Shown here: piece after piece, positions 1-8,904 of the stretch
Position numbering within the stretch: the first letter of the stretch is position 1
How the letters are laid out: every line of letters starts with the position of its first letter
From: Amycolatopsis rifamycinica
Lineage (GTDB): Bacteria > Actinomycetota > Actinomycetes > Mycobacteriales > Pseudonocardiaceae
Length of the DNA: 64,000 nucleotides
Direction: 5' to 3'
Assembly: GCF_000695625.1 (NCBI RefSeq)
Contig: NZ_JMQI01000062.1
Location: forward strand, 1-64,000
The notes under the pieces: model-generated
Seen by the model: the letters and a program-made list of their open reading frames with translations, nothing else
Database searches by the model: none
What the model was told of the DNA's origin: nothing
Made by a program: the position numbers and the translations under genes

Positions 1-31
1 GGTTCCCACCCGCCTCACCACGCACGACGGG

Positions 32-1228
32 TCAGTCCAGGCGCTCGATGATCGTCGCGTTGGCCAGGCCGCCTGCCTCGCACATCGTCTGGAGGCCGTA
101 GCGGCCGCCGGTCTGCTCCAGGACCGACAGCAGCGTGGTGGCCAGGCGGGCGCCGCTGCCGCCCAGGGGGTGGCCGAGGGCGATGGCGCCGCCGTTGACG
201 TTGACCTTGGCCGGGTCGGCGCCGATCTCCTGCTGCCAGGCCAGCACGACGCTGGCGAACGCCTCGTTGACCTCGAACGCGTCGATGTCCGCCACCGCCA
301 GGCCGGCCCTGGCCAGGACCTTGCGGGTGGCCGGGATGATGCCCGTCAGCATGAACAGGGGGTCGTCGCCGGCCACGGCGAAGCTGTGGATGCGGGCGCG
401 GGGCCTCAGGCCCAGGGCCGCGGCCGTCTCCGCGCTGGTGATCAGCAGGGCGGCCGCGCCGTCGTTGATCGGTGAGGAGTTGCCCGCGGTGACGTGCCAG
501 CCGAGGCCCGGGAACCGCTGCTCCCAGACGTCGGCGCGGAACGCGGGCTTCAGCCCGGCGAGGATCTCCGGCGTGGTGCCCGGCCGGACCGTTTCGTCGG
601 TGGTGACCTCGCGCAGGGTGCCGTCGGGTCCGGGTGCCTTGAGCGGTGCCACTTCGCCGGCGAACCCGCCGTCCGCCCACGTCTTCGCGGCGCGCTGGTG
701 GCTTTCCGCGGAGAACTCGTCCAGCCGGGCCCGGCTGAACCCCCATTTCGCGGCGATGAGCTCCGCGCTGATGCCCTGCGGGACCAGCCCTTCGGGGTAG
801 CGCGCGGCGACCTGCGGGCCGAAGGGGTCGCGCCCGGCCACCTGGCTGCCCATCGGCACCCGGCTCATCGACTCGACGCCGGAGGCGATCACGACGTCGT
901 ACGCGCCGGCGATGACGCCCTGCGCGGCGAAGTGGATCGCCTGCTGGCTGCTGCCGCACTGCCGGTCGACGGTCACCGCGGGCACCGATTCCGGCAGCCC
1001 GGCGGCGAGCGCGGCCCAGCGTGCGGTGTTCATGCTCTGCTCGCCGATCTGGCCGACCGCGCCGCTGATCACGTCGTCGATCCGGGCCGGGTCGAGGCCG
1101 GTGCGCTCGACGAGCGAACGCAGGGCGTGGGCGTGCAGGTCGACCGGATGCATGCCGGCGAGGGAGCCGTTCGGCTTGCCCTTGCCGATCGGGGTCCGTA
1201 CCGCGTCGACGATCACCGCGTCCGTCAT
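32..1228 (-). CDS. Acetyl-CoA acetyltransferase (thiolase family)
   Basis: This 398-residue protein is a full-length thiolase, cleaving or condensing 3-ketoacyl-CoA in fatty-acid or steroid side-chain breakdown. The nucleophilic cysteine is Cys91 in CGSSQQAIHF. The C-terminal catalytic histidine lies in the GHPLGGSG motif, and a second cysteine occurs in MCEAGGLAN near the end. That last motif differs from the usual CxGGGxG, as in several actinobacterial catabolic thiolases. A strong GAGGAGG ribosome site lies just before the ATG at 1228. The gene diverges from the HxlR-type regulator at 1360 across a gap holding two inverted repeats, so it is probably that regulator's target. The exact substrate cannot be read from sequence. 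Confidence 0.93.
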   Translation of the reverse strand: MTDAVIVDAVRTPIGKGKPNGSLAGMHPVDLHAHALRSLVERTGLDPARIDDVISGAVGQIGEQSMNTARWAALAAGLPESVPAVTVDRQCGSSQQAIHFAAQGVIAGAYDVVIASGVESMSRVPMGSQVAGRDPFGPQVAARYPEGLVPQGISAELIAAKWGFSRARLDEFSAESHQRAAKTWADGGFAGEVAPLKAPGPDGTLREVTTDETVRPGTTPEILAGLKPAFRADVWEQRFPGLGWHVTAGNSSPINDGAAALLITSAETAAALGLRPRARIHSFAVAGDDPLFMLTGIIPATRKVLARAGLAVADIDAFEVNEAFASVVLAWQQEIGADPAKVNVNGGAIALGHPLGGSGARLATTLLSVLEQTGGRYGLQTMCEAGGLANATIIERLD

Positions 1229-1276
1229 GACGTCTGCCTCCTCGCAGATCGGGGATGTCTTCGGTATACGCCTGGC

Positions 1277-1326
1277 GAGTTGGAATACACAACTCAGCTG
1301 TACGCCACGTCACAGGCAGCTGACGT
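1277..1326. promoter_or_regulatory. Two inverted repeats in the thiolase/HxlR divergent gap
   Basis: GAGTTG-N7-CAACTC spans 1277-1295 and ACGTCA-N8-TGACGT spans 1307-1326. Both are perfect dyads in the 131-bp gap between divergent genes. They are plausible operators for the adjacent HxlR regulator. A TAGGTT box at 1329-1334 could be the -10 of the regulator promoter, placing the second dyad over its -35 region. Confidence 0.55.
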
Positions 1327-1359
1327 GCTAGGTTGGATTTTCAATCCCGTGGAGGTGGC

Positions 1360-1800
1360 ATGGTCCGGCGTGGTCGCGAATGCTCGGTCGCCGAGGCCCT
1401 CGAGGTCGTCGGCGAGCGGTGGAGCCTCCTCGCCCTGCGCGAGATCATGCTGGGGGAGCGGCGGTTCAACCAGATTGCCGAGAACACCGGGGCCAGCCGG
1501 GACATCCTGGCCGCGCGGCTGCGCAAGCTCGTCGACGCGGGTGTCCTGGAGAAGGTCCAGTACGAAGCCCACCCGCCGCGCCACGAGTACCACCCGACCG
1601 AAGCCGGCCGCGCGTTGCAGCCGATCCTGCTCGGCCTGATGGCCTGGGGTGACAAGTACGTCCACCAGGGCGAACCGCCCACCCTCTGGCGCCACGCCTG
1701 CGGCGAGGTCCTCGAGCCGGCCACCGTCTGCGCGCACTGCGGCGAGCCGGTGAACGCCTCCGGCCTCCGCGCGATCCGGCTGGGTGCCGTGCACGCCTGA
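1360..1800 (+). CDS. HxlR family transcriptional regulator
   Basis: This 146-residue protein is a winged-helix regulator of the HxlR family. The HTH core follows the typical VVGERWSLLALREIMLG opening, with recognition-helix and wing segments around residues 25-85. The C-terminal tail carries two cysteine pairs (HAC near residue 117 and CAHC near residue 128), suggesting a small zinc-binding knuckle. I placed the start at the ATG at 1360 because GGAGG lies 4 nt upstream; an in-frame TTG at 1333 is less likely. It faces the thiolase at 32-1228 and probably controls it and itself through the dyads at 1277-1326. A strong terminator follows at 1813. Confidence 0.9.
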   Translation: MVRRGRECSVAEALEVVGERWSLLALREIMLGERRFNQIAENTGASRDILAARLRKLVDAGVLEKVQYEAHPPRHEYHPTEAGRALQPILLGLMAWGDKYVHQGEPPTLWRHACGEVLEPATVCAHCGEPVNASGLRAIRLGAVHA

Positions 1801-1812
1801 GCGAAACCGTCC

Positions 1813-1847
1813 AGGCCTCCCCGCGTCCGGCGCGGGGAGGCCTTTTT
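1813..1847 (+). terminator. Rho-independent terminator after HxlR gene
   Basis: A perfect 13-bp stem (1813-1825 with 1831-1843) and a 5-nt loop are followed by a run of five T. It ends the HxlR transcript before the glucanase promoter. Confidence 0.9.
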
Positions 1848-1859
1848 GCTGCGCGGGCG

Positions 1860-1888
1860 TTGACTTGAGACGCCCGTCACTGTAACTC
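1860..1888 (+). promoter_or_regulatory. Sigma70-like promoter of the GH87 gene
   Basis: TTGACT at 1860-1865 and TAACTC at 1883-1888 are separated by 17 bp. Transcription would start near 1895, giving a leader of about 107 nt to the ATG at 2002. Within the leader, GAGGA at 1992-1996 is a good ribosome site. Confidence 0.6.
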
Positions 1889-2001
1889 TTGAACGAATCG
1901 ACGCAAGAACCGGACAGTCAATCGGCAGATCAAGGCACACGTCCGGAAGATTTCGGTTTCGCTCCGAGTCGTCTCCCTCCTCCCCGGATCCGAGGACCCG
2001 C

Positions 2002-5000
2002 ATGAGAACGAAGCGAATGCTGTTACGCGCGGCCGCCTGCGCCGCCTTGTCCCTGCTCCTCGCCACGCCGGCCACACCGGCGGGCGCCGCCCCGGCCGCT
2101 GCCGCCGCGGCCGTCCAGCCCGCGGCCCAAGCCGCCTCCGCGACCTTCACCGCGAGCAGCCAGCTCGCCGGCTACCCCGCGGCGAACCTCGGCGACGGCA
2201 ACCAGGCCACCTACTGGGAAAGCACGAACAACCAGTTCCCGCAGTGGGTCCAGGCCGATCTCGGCGCGCCGACGGACGTCGCGCAGCTCGTGCTCAAGCT
2301 GCCGGCCGCGGACTGGGGCGCCCGCACCGAGACCTTCAGCGTCCAGGGCAGCACCGACGGGACCACCTTCACCGACCTGAAGCCCTCGGCCGGGTACGTG
2401 TTCGACCCGGCCAAGGCCAACACGGTCACCGTGGACGTCACCGGCAAGCCCCGGTACGTCCGGCTGAACGTCACCGCGAACACCGGCTGGCCGGCCGCGC
2501 AGCTGTCGGAGTTCGAGGTGCACGGCCCGGCGGGTGGGGACACGCAGCCGCCGTCCGCCCCCGGCACCCTGGCCTACACCCAGCCGGACCGGGGCCAGAT
2601 CCGGCTCACCTGGTCGGCGTCGACGGACAACACCGGTGTCACCGGCTACGACGTATACGCGAACAACCAGCTTCGCGGCAGTGTCGCCGGCAACGTGCTG
2701 ACCTACACCGACACCCAGCCCGACGGCGTCACCGTCTCGTACTTCGTCCGCGCGAGGGACGCCGCGGGCAACCAGTCGGCGAACAGCACCACGGTGACCC
2801 GCACCGGGACCCAGGCCGGGACGAACCTCGCACCCGGCAAGCCGATCACGGCCTCCTCGACGGAGTGGACGTACGTGGCGGCCAACGCCAACGACGACTC
2901 CCCGGCCACGTACTGGGAGGGCGGCGGCGGGACCTACCCGAACCTGCTCACCGTGGCGCTCGGCGCGAACGCCGACCTGAACCAGGTGGTCGTCAAGCTC
3001 AACCCCGACCCCGCGTGGGGTCCCCGGACCCAGACGATCGCCGTCGAAGGCCGGGAGCAGAGCTCTTCCGCCTTCACCACCCTCGCCGCCGCGCAGAGCT
3101 ACAGCTTCACCCCCGCGACCGGCAACACCGTGACGATCCCGCTCGGCGGCCGCGCCGCCGACGTCCGCCTGCGCGTCACCGCCAACTCCGGCGCGGGCGG
3201 CGGGCAGGTCGCGGAGTTCCAGGTCTTCGGCGTCCCCGCACCCAACCCCGACCTGACGATCTCGGGAGTGTCCTGGACGCCGCAGAACCCCGTGGAGACC
3301 GACGCGATCACCGCGTCGGCGACCGTCCGCAACGCCGGGACGGCGGCTTCCGGCGCGACCGGCGTCAACCTGTACCTGGGCACGACCAAGGTGGGCACCG
3401 CGAACGTCGGTGCGCTCGCCGCCGGCGCGTCGGCGACCGTGTCGGCGAACATCGGCACCCGGGACGCGGGCAGCTACCAGCTCACGGCCAAGGTCGACGA
3501 GGCGAACGCCGTCCTCGAGCAGAACGAGGCCAACAACGCCTACACGAGCTCGACGGCCCTGGTCGTCAGCCCGGTGCCGAGCTCCGACCTCGTCGCGGCG
3601 ACCGCGTGGTCACCGGGCAACCCGTCGGCGGGCAGCACGGTCACCTTCACCACGACCCTGCGCAACCAGGGAACCGTGGCGAGCGCGGGCGGCGCCCACG
3701 GCGTCACGGTGACGATCACCGACCAGAACGGCGCCGTCGTCAAGACGCTTACCGGCAGCTACACCGGAACCATCGCCGCGGGCGCCACCGCCACGCCGGT
3801 GACCCTCGGCACGTGGACCGCGGTCAACGGCCGCTACACGGTCAAGACGGCCGTCGCGAACGACGCCAACGAGCTGCCCGTCAAGCAGGGCAACAACACT
3901 GGCACGCAGGCGCTGTTCGCCGGCCGGGGCGCGAACATGCCCTACGACACGTACGAAGCCGAGGACGGCGTCGTCGCGGGTGGCGCGGCTGTGGTCGGCC
4001 CGAACCGCACGATCGGCGACCTCGCGGGCGAGGCGTCGGGACGCCGGGCCGTCACGCTGAACTCCACCGGCTCCTCGGTCGAGTTCACCACCCGCGCGGC
4101 GACCAACACCCTGGTCACCCGGTTCTCCATCCCGGACGCCGCGGGCGGCGGAGGCATCAACGCGACGTTGAACGTCTACGTCGACGGCACCTTCCTCAAG
4201 GCGATCGACCTGACGTCCCGCTACGCGTGGCTCTACGGCGCCGAAACCGGCCCGGGCAACTCCCCGGGCGCCGGGCCGCGCCACATCTACGACGAAGCGA
4301 GCACGCTGCTCGGCACCACCGTGCCCGCGGGCAGCCGGATCAAGCTGCAGAAGGACGCGGCGAACACGACGAACTACGCGATCGACTTCGTCAGCTTCGA
4401 GCAGGCGACGGCGGTCGCGAACCCGGACCCGGCGCACTTCGCGGTGCCCGCCGGGTTCACCCAGCAGGACGTGCAGAACGCCCTCGACAAGGTCCGGCAG
4501 GACACCGCCCTCACCGGCGTCTACCTGCCGGCCGGGAACTACGCGCTGTCGAGCAAGCTCACCGTCTACGGCAAGGCGGTCACGGTCACCGGCGCGGGAC
4601 CGTGGTTCACGAAGTTCTCCGCACCGGCCGGACAGGAGAACACCGACATCGGCATCGACGTCCAGGCGAGCGCGAACGGCTCGACGTTCGGCGGGTTCGC
4701 CGTGTTCGGCAACTACACCTCGCGGATCGACGGCCCCGGCAAGGTGTTCAACCTGACGAACGTCGCGAACCTGACGATCGACAACATCTGGGTGGAGCAC
4801 CAGGTGGTCATGGTCTGGGGCACGAACGTGGACAACACCACGATCAGGAACTCCCGGATCCGCGACACCTTCGCCGACGGCGTCAACCTCACCAACGGCA
4901 GCACCGGCAACCACGTCACGAACATCGAGGCCCGGTCCACCGGTGACGACAGTTTCGCGCTGTTCGCCGCCACGGACCTCAACCCGGGCAACCAGTACGA

Positions 5001-5589
5001 CAACGTGTTCGAGAACCTCACCGCGCTCACCCCGTGGCGCGCGGCCGGGCTGGCGGTCTACGGCGGGTACAACAACACCTTCCGCAACCTCTACATCGCG
5101 GACACGCTGACGTACTCGGCGATCACGATCAGCTCGCTCGACTTCGGCTACCCGTTCCTCGGGTTCGGGCCCCAGCCGACGACGGTCCAGAACGCCTCCC
5201 TGGTCCGGGACGGCGGCCACTTCTGGGGGCAGCAGACGTTCCCGGCGATCTGGCTGTTCTCCGCGTCCAAGGAGTTCCGCGGCATCCGGGTGTCCGATGT
5301 GGACATCCAGAGCCCGACCTACAGCGGCATCATGTTCCAGACCAAGTACAACGGCGGACCCGAGCACCCGATCGAGGACACCGTGCTGACGAACGTGTCG
5401 ATCACCGGCGCCCACCGCAGCGGGGACGCCTTCGACGCCAAGTCCGGGATCGGGATCTGGGCCAACGAGCTGCCGGAGCCGGATCAGGGCCCGGCCGTCG
5501 GTTCGGCGACCTTCACCGGCCTCACCCTGGCCGACAACGCCGAGGACATCCGCAACCGCACCACCACGTTCACCATCAACCGCGGCTGA
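2002..5589 (+). CDS. Secreted GH87-type alpha-1,3-glucanase (mycodextranase-like)
   Basis: This 1195-residue exported modular enzyme is predicted to hydrolyse alpha-1,3-glucans such as fungal wall glucan. Visible parts in order: a Sec signal peptide (about 1-29), a discoidin-like domain (45-175), fibronectin type III (180-270), a second discoidin-like domain (275-412), two CARDB domains (415-520 and 525-640), a CBM35/6-like domain starting TYEAEDG (646-800), and a right-handed beta-helix (815-1195). In the helix, Asp959 (ADGVNL) and Asp982/Asp983 (GDDSF) have the spacing of 23 and 24 residues that I recall for the three catalytic aspartates of Bacillus circulans GH87 glucanase. Codon 8, in the signal peptide, is a rare TTA, so expression may depend on the bldA tRNA. 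Family assignment is by motif and architecture only. Confidence 0.82.
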   Translation: MRTKRMLLRAAACAALSLLLATPATPAGAAPAAAAAAVQPAAQAASATFTASSQLAGYPAANLGDGNQATYWESTNNQFPQWVQADLGAPTDVAQLVLKLPAADWGARTETFSVQGSTDGTTFTDLKPSAGYVFDPAKANTVTVDVTGKPRYVRLNVTANTGWPAAQLSEFEVHGPAGGDTQPPSAPGTLAYTQPDRGQIRLTWSASTDNTGVTGYDVYANNQLRGSVAGNVLTYTDTQPDGVTVSYFVRARDAAGNQSANSTTVTRTGTQAGTNLAPGKPITASSTEWTYVAANANDDSPATYWEGGGGTYPNLLTVALGANADLNQVVVKLNPDPAWGPRTQTIAVEGREQSSSAFTTLAAAQSYSFTPATGNTVTIPLGGRAADVRLRVTANSGAGGGQVAEFQVFGVPAPNPDLTISGVSWTPQNPVETDAITASATVRNAGTAASGATGVNLYLGTTKVGTANVGALAAGASATVSANIGTRDAGSYQLTAKVDEANAVLEQNEANNAYTSSTALVVSPVPSSDLVAATAWSPGNPSAGSTVTFTTTLRNQGTVASAGGAHGVTVTITDQNGAVVKTLTGSYTGTIAAGATATPVTLGTWTAVNGRYTVKTAVANDANELPVKQGNNTGTQALFAGRGANMPYDTYEAEDGVVAGGAAVVGPNRTIGDLAGEASGRRAVTLNSTGSSVEFTTRAATNTLVTRFSIPDAAGGGGINATLNVYVDGTFLKAIDLTSRYAWLYGAETGPGNSPGAGPRHIYDEASTLLGTTVPAGSRIKLQKDAANTTNYAIDFVSFEQATAVANPDPAHFAVPAGFTQQDVQNALDKVRQDTALTGVYLPAGNYALSSKLTVYGKAVTVTGAGPWFTKFSAPAGQENTDIGIDVQASANGSTFGGFAVFGNYTSRIDGPGKVFNLTNVANLTIDNIWVEHQVVMVWGTNVDNTTIRNSRIRDTFADGVNLTNGSTGNHVTNIEARSTGDDSFALFAATDLNPGNQYDNVFENLTALTPWRAAGLAVYGGYNNTFRNLYIADTLTYSAITISSLDFGYPFLGFGPQPTTVQNASLVRDGGHFWGQQTFPAIWLFSASKEFRGIRVSDVDIQSPTYSGIMFQTKYNGGPEHPIEDTVLTNVSITGAHRSGDAFDAKSGIGIWANELPEPDQGPAVGSATFTGLTLADNAEDIRNRTTTFTINRG

Positions 5590-5598
5590 GCCAGACCG

Positions 5599-5637
5599 CG
5601 CGGGCCCGCCGGGAAGCCGTTCCCCGGCGGGCCCGCG
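5599..5637 (+). terminator. Hairpin terminator after the GH87 gene
   Basis: A perfect 15-bp GC-rich stem (5599-5613 with 5623-5637) and a 9-nt loop start 10 bp after the stop codon. There is no T tract, which is common for actinomycete terminators. Confidence 0.7.
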
Positions 5638-5668
5638 CCGTGCCAGGATGACGCCGGAGGTGGTCGAC

Positions 5669-6415
5669 GTGCGGATCCTGGTCACCGGCGGGACCGGGCA
5701 GCTGGGCAGCGCCGTGGTGGCCCGGCTGCGGGCGGCGGGCGAGGAGGTCCGCGTGCTGAGCCGCCGGGCCGCGCCGGAGGTCGTCCGCGGCGACCTGCGG
5801 ACCGGGCGCGGGGTCGACACCGCCGTCGCCGGCGTGGACGTGGTGGTGCACTGCGCCACCGACTACTTCGGGCGGGAAGCGCAGCTGGCGCGCACGCTGG
5901 TCGAGGCGGCGCGGTGGGCCGGCGGCCCGCACCTGGTGTACGTCTCCATCGTCGGCGTCGACCGCGTCCCGCTCGGCTACTACCGGGCCAAGCACGAGAC
6001 CGAACAGCTCGTCGCCGCCTCCGGCCTGCCGTACACGATCCAGCGCGCCACCCAGTTCCACGGCCTGGTCCGCACCCTCCTTTCCGGCGCCTCCCGGCTG
6101 CCGGTGGTGCCGGTGCCGCGGATTTCGTTCCAGCCGGTCGACGTCCGGGACGTCGCCCGCCGCCTCGCCGCCCTCGCGCTGGACGACCCGGCCGGCCGGG
6201 CGGCCGACTTCGGCGGCCCGGAGATCCTCGCCGCGGCCGAGCTGGCCCAGGCGGTCGGCGAGGCGAGCGGGCGGCGGCGGCGGCGGATCGTCCCGCTCAA
6301 GGTGCCGGGGGAGACGTTCCGCGCGTACGCCGACGGCGGGCACCTGGCCCCCGGGCACCGCGAAGGCGAGATCACCTTTCGCGAGTACCTGGCCGGGCGA
6401 GCCGATCACCGGTAA
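5669..6415 (+). CDS. NmrA-like NAD(P)-binding protein (atypical SDR)
   Basis: This protein of about 248 residues has an N-terminal Rossmann motif ILVTGGTGQLG and a YYRAKHETEQ segment in the position of the SDR Tyr-Lys pair. Atypical SDRs of this sort act as NAD(P)H sensors or reductases; the substrate is unknown. I chose the GTG at 5669 because GGAGG lies 8 nt upstream at 5656-5660; an in-frame ATG at 5648 would contain that ribosome site within the gene. It follows the GH87 terminator and is probably transcribed on its own. Confidence 0.82.
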   Translation: MRILVTGGTGQLGSAVVARLRAAGEEVRVLSRRAAPEVVRGDLRTGRGVDTAVAGVDVVVHCATDYFGREAQLARTLVEAARWAGGPHLVYVSIVGVDRVPLGYYRAKHETEQLVAASGLPYTIQRATQFHGLVRTLLSGASRLPVVPVPRISFQPVDVRDVARRLAALALDDPAGRAADFGGPEILAAAELAQAVGEASGRRRRRIVPLKVPGETFRAYADGGHLAPGHREGEITFREYLAGRADHR

Positions 6416-6435
6416 CCGGGCCATCCCGAAGATTC

Positions 6436-6465
6436 TTGACCACCGGACCGGATAGGTCATATGTT
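6436..6465 (+). promoter_or_regulatory. Promoter of the GH95 gene
   Basis: TTGACC at 6436-6441 and TATGTT at 6460-6465 are separated by 18 bp, about 47 bp before the GH95 start codon. Confidence 0.55.
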
Positions 6466-6511
6466 TGGCGGGCTTCGCGGCCGTTTTCCGCCCTCGCCGA
6501 ACGGATGACCC

Positions 6512-8848
6512 ATGCCGGAACTGCCTCTCCCGCCGTCGCGGCGGTCCGTCCTCAAACTCGGTGGCGCGGTCGGTGCCGGCGTTGCGCTGGGTGGCCTACG
6601 TCCCTTTAGTGCCAACGCTGAAGTCGTACGCCCGGCCGATGAGGACCTCGTCCCCGAATCCCCGGCCACCACACTGTGGTACCCGTCGCCGTCGAGCGAG
6701 GCCAAGATCATCGAACAGGGCCTGCCGATCGGCAATGGTCGGATCGGTGCCCTCGTCGGCGGCGACCCGGCCGCCGACTTCCTCTACCTCGCCGACGCGT
6801 CGCTGTGGACCGGCGGCGCCAACGACGTCCTCCAGGACGACGGCCAGTTCCCCTACGACACCGAGAAGTTCGGCACACTCGGCCTGCTCGCGAAGCTGCG
6901 GATCGCCGTTCCGGCGCACACCGGCGTCACGGACTACCGGCGGACGCTCGACCTCGCCAACGGCCTGGTCGTGATCACCTACCGGCACCAGGGTGCGCGG
7001 TACCGCCGCGAGTACTTCGCGAGCCACCCCGACGACGTCGTGGTGGTCCGGCTCAGCGGCGGGCCCGTCACCGGGTCGGTGACGCTGGAAGCCACCCGCG
7101 GTGAACCGGCGGCCGGGCCGGGCGCGTTCACCGGCACGTTCGCCAACGGCCTCCAGTACGCCTGCGCGGTGACCACGTCCGGAGGGCTCGCCTTCAGCGG
7201 GAGCAGTGAGGTCGTGGTCGTGCTCGGCGGCGGCACGAACTACGTGCCCGACGCGGCGCGGAAGTTCCTCGACGCGACCCTCGATCCTTTGGCGCTGGCG
7301 AAGCGGAAGGCGGCGGCCGCGCTCGCCGCGGGCGGGCGTGCCCTGCGAGCCACCCACGTCGCCGACTACCGGCGGCTGTACGACCGGATGAGCGTGGACC
7401 TCGGCCGGTCGCCGTCGGCGAAGCGGGCCCTGGACACGTGGTCGCGGCTGGTCGCCCGGCACGACGAGCCGGACGTGCCCGACCCGGAGCTGGAGGCGAG
7501 CTACCTGCAGTTCGGGCGGTACCTGACGATCACCGGCTCGCGCGACGGCCTGCCGATGGGCCTGCAGGGCCTGTGGCAGAACACCAACACGCCGGACTGG
7601 ATGAGCGACTACCACACCGACATCAACGTCCAGATGAACTACTGGCTGGCCGACCGCGCGGCGCTGCCGGAGAGCTTCACTGCCCTGGCCGATTACTGCC
7701 TCGCGCAGCTTCCGGTCTGGACGGACAGCACGAAACGCCTGTTCAACGACCCGAGGAACCGCTTCCGCAACACGAGCGGGAAGGTCGCCGGCTGGGCGGT
7801 CGCGTTCTCGACCAACATCTACGGCGGCTCCGGCTGGTGGTGGCACCCCGGCGGCAACGCCTGGCTGTGCAACTCGCTCTGGGACCACTACGCGTTCACC
7901 CAGGACAAGGCCTACCTCGCGCGGATCTACCCGCTGCTCAAGGGGGCGGCCCAGTTCTGGGAGGCACGGCTGGTGCCGATGACGGTGGACGGCCGCGAGG
8001 TGCTCGTCGACGACCACGACTGGTCGCCCGAGCACGGCCCGCAGGACGCGCGCGGGATCACCTACGCGCAGGAGATCGTCTGGGACCTGTTCGAGCACTA
8101 CCGCGAAGCCGTCGCCGTGCTGGGCCGCGACCGCGCGTACGGTGACCGGATCGGCGGGCTGCAGAAGAAGCTGTACCTGCCGCGGGTGAGCCCGTCGACC
8201 GGGTGGCTCGAGGAATGGATGTCGCCGGACGACCTCGGCGAGACCACGCACCGGCACCTGTCCCCGCTGATCGGCTTCTTCCCCGGCGATCGCATCACGG
8301 CCGACACGGCCCCGCGCGAGCTGCTCGACGGCGTGCGGGCGCTGCTCGTCGCGCGCGGGATGGACAGCTACGGCTGGGCGACCGCGTGGCGCTCGGCGTG
8401 CTGGGCCCGGCTGAAGGACGCCGACCGGGCCTACCGGCTGCTGCTCACCGTGCTGCGGCCGTCGGTGGCCAACGGCAACGGGACCGCGCCCAACTTCTTC
8501 GACATGTACAGCCAGGGCGGCTACACGATCTTCCAGATCGACGCGAACCTCGGCGCGCCGACGGCGATGCTCGAAATGCTGGTCCAGGCCCGGCCCGGGG
8601 TGCTGGAGCTGCTGCCCGCGCTGCCTCCGGCGTGGGCGGCGTCGGGCCGGGTGACCGGGATCGGCGCGCGCGGCGGGTTCGAGGTCGACCTCGCCTGGCG
8701 GGACGGAAAGGTGACGCGGGCGGTGATCCGCAGCGTCGGCGGGACGCGGACCGAGGTGCGGGCCGGGTCCTGGCGGCACACCGTCGTCCTGCGGCCCGGG
8801 ACGTCGGTCACCGTCCGGCCGAGTCGGGAGGCCGGCGGTCGCGGGTGA
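6512..8848 (+). CDS. GH95 family alpha-L-fucosidase, Tat-exported
   Basis: This 778-residue glycoside hydrolase begins with a twin-arginine signal (SRRSVLKLGG, Arg10-Arg11, then a hydrophobic stretch ending near FSANA), so it is probably exported folded. The N-terminal beta domain carries the GH95-type opening LPIGNGRIGALVGG. The (alpha/alpha)6 barrel contains WQNTNTPDWMSDY, DINVQMNYWLAD and HDWSPEHGP, matching conserved GH95 substrate-site blocks, with the SPE glutamate as likely general acid. Family members release alpha-1,2-linked L-fucose, and some act on L-galactose. It lies near the GH87 gene but has its own promoter. The length is normal for the family. Confidence 0.9.
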   Translation: MPELPLPPSRRSVLKLGGAVGAGVALGGLRPFSANAEVVRPADEDLVPESPATTLWYPSPSSEAKIIEQGLPIGNGRIGALVGGDPAADFLYLADASLWTGGANDVLQDDGQFPYDTEKFGTLGLLAKLRIAVPAHTGVTDYRRTLDLANGLVVITYRHQGARYRREYFASHPDDVVVVRLSGGPVTGSVTLEATRGEPAAGPGAFTGTFANGLQYACAVTTSGGLAFSGSSEVVVVLGGGTNYVPDAARKFLDATLDPLALAKRKAAAALAAGGRALRATHVADYRRLYDRMSVDLGRSPSAKRALDTWSRLVARHDEPDVPDPELEASYLQFGRYLTITGSRDGLPMGLQGLWQNTNTPDWMSDYHTDINVQMNYWLADRAALPESFTALADYCLAQLPVWTDSTKRLFNDPRNRFRNTSGKVAGWAVAFSTNIYGGSGWWWHPGGNAWLCNSLWDHYAFTQDKAYLARIYPLLKGAAQFWEARLVPMTVDGREVLVDDHDWSPEHGPQDARGITYAQEIVWDLFEHYREAVAVLGRDRAYGDRIGGLQKKLYLPRVSPSTGWLEEWMSPDDLGETTHRHLSPLIGFFPGDRITADTAPRELLDGVRALLVARGMDSYGWATAWRSACWARLKDADRAYRLLLTVLRPSVANGNGTAPNFFDMYSQGGYTIFQIDANLGAPTAMLEMLVQARPGVLELLPALPPAWAASGRVTGIGARGGFEVDLAWRDGKVTRAVIRSVGGTRTEVRAGSWRHTVVLRPGTSVTVRPSREAGGRG

Positions 8849-8904
8849 TCGTCGAGTCCGCGAAGATGGGCGCGGGGCCGACCGACACGGGGGGACAGGA
8901 CACG

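Noticed and set aside
2244..5859. Long open frames overlapping the GH87 gene on both strands (for example 2244-4946 plus and 3610-5859 minus)
   Set aside because: They are Arg/Gly/Pro-rich shadow frames caused by the GC bias of the real gene, with no domain and no ribosome site.
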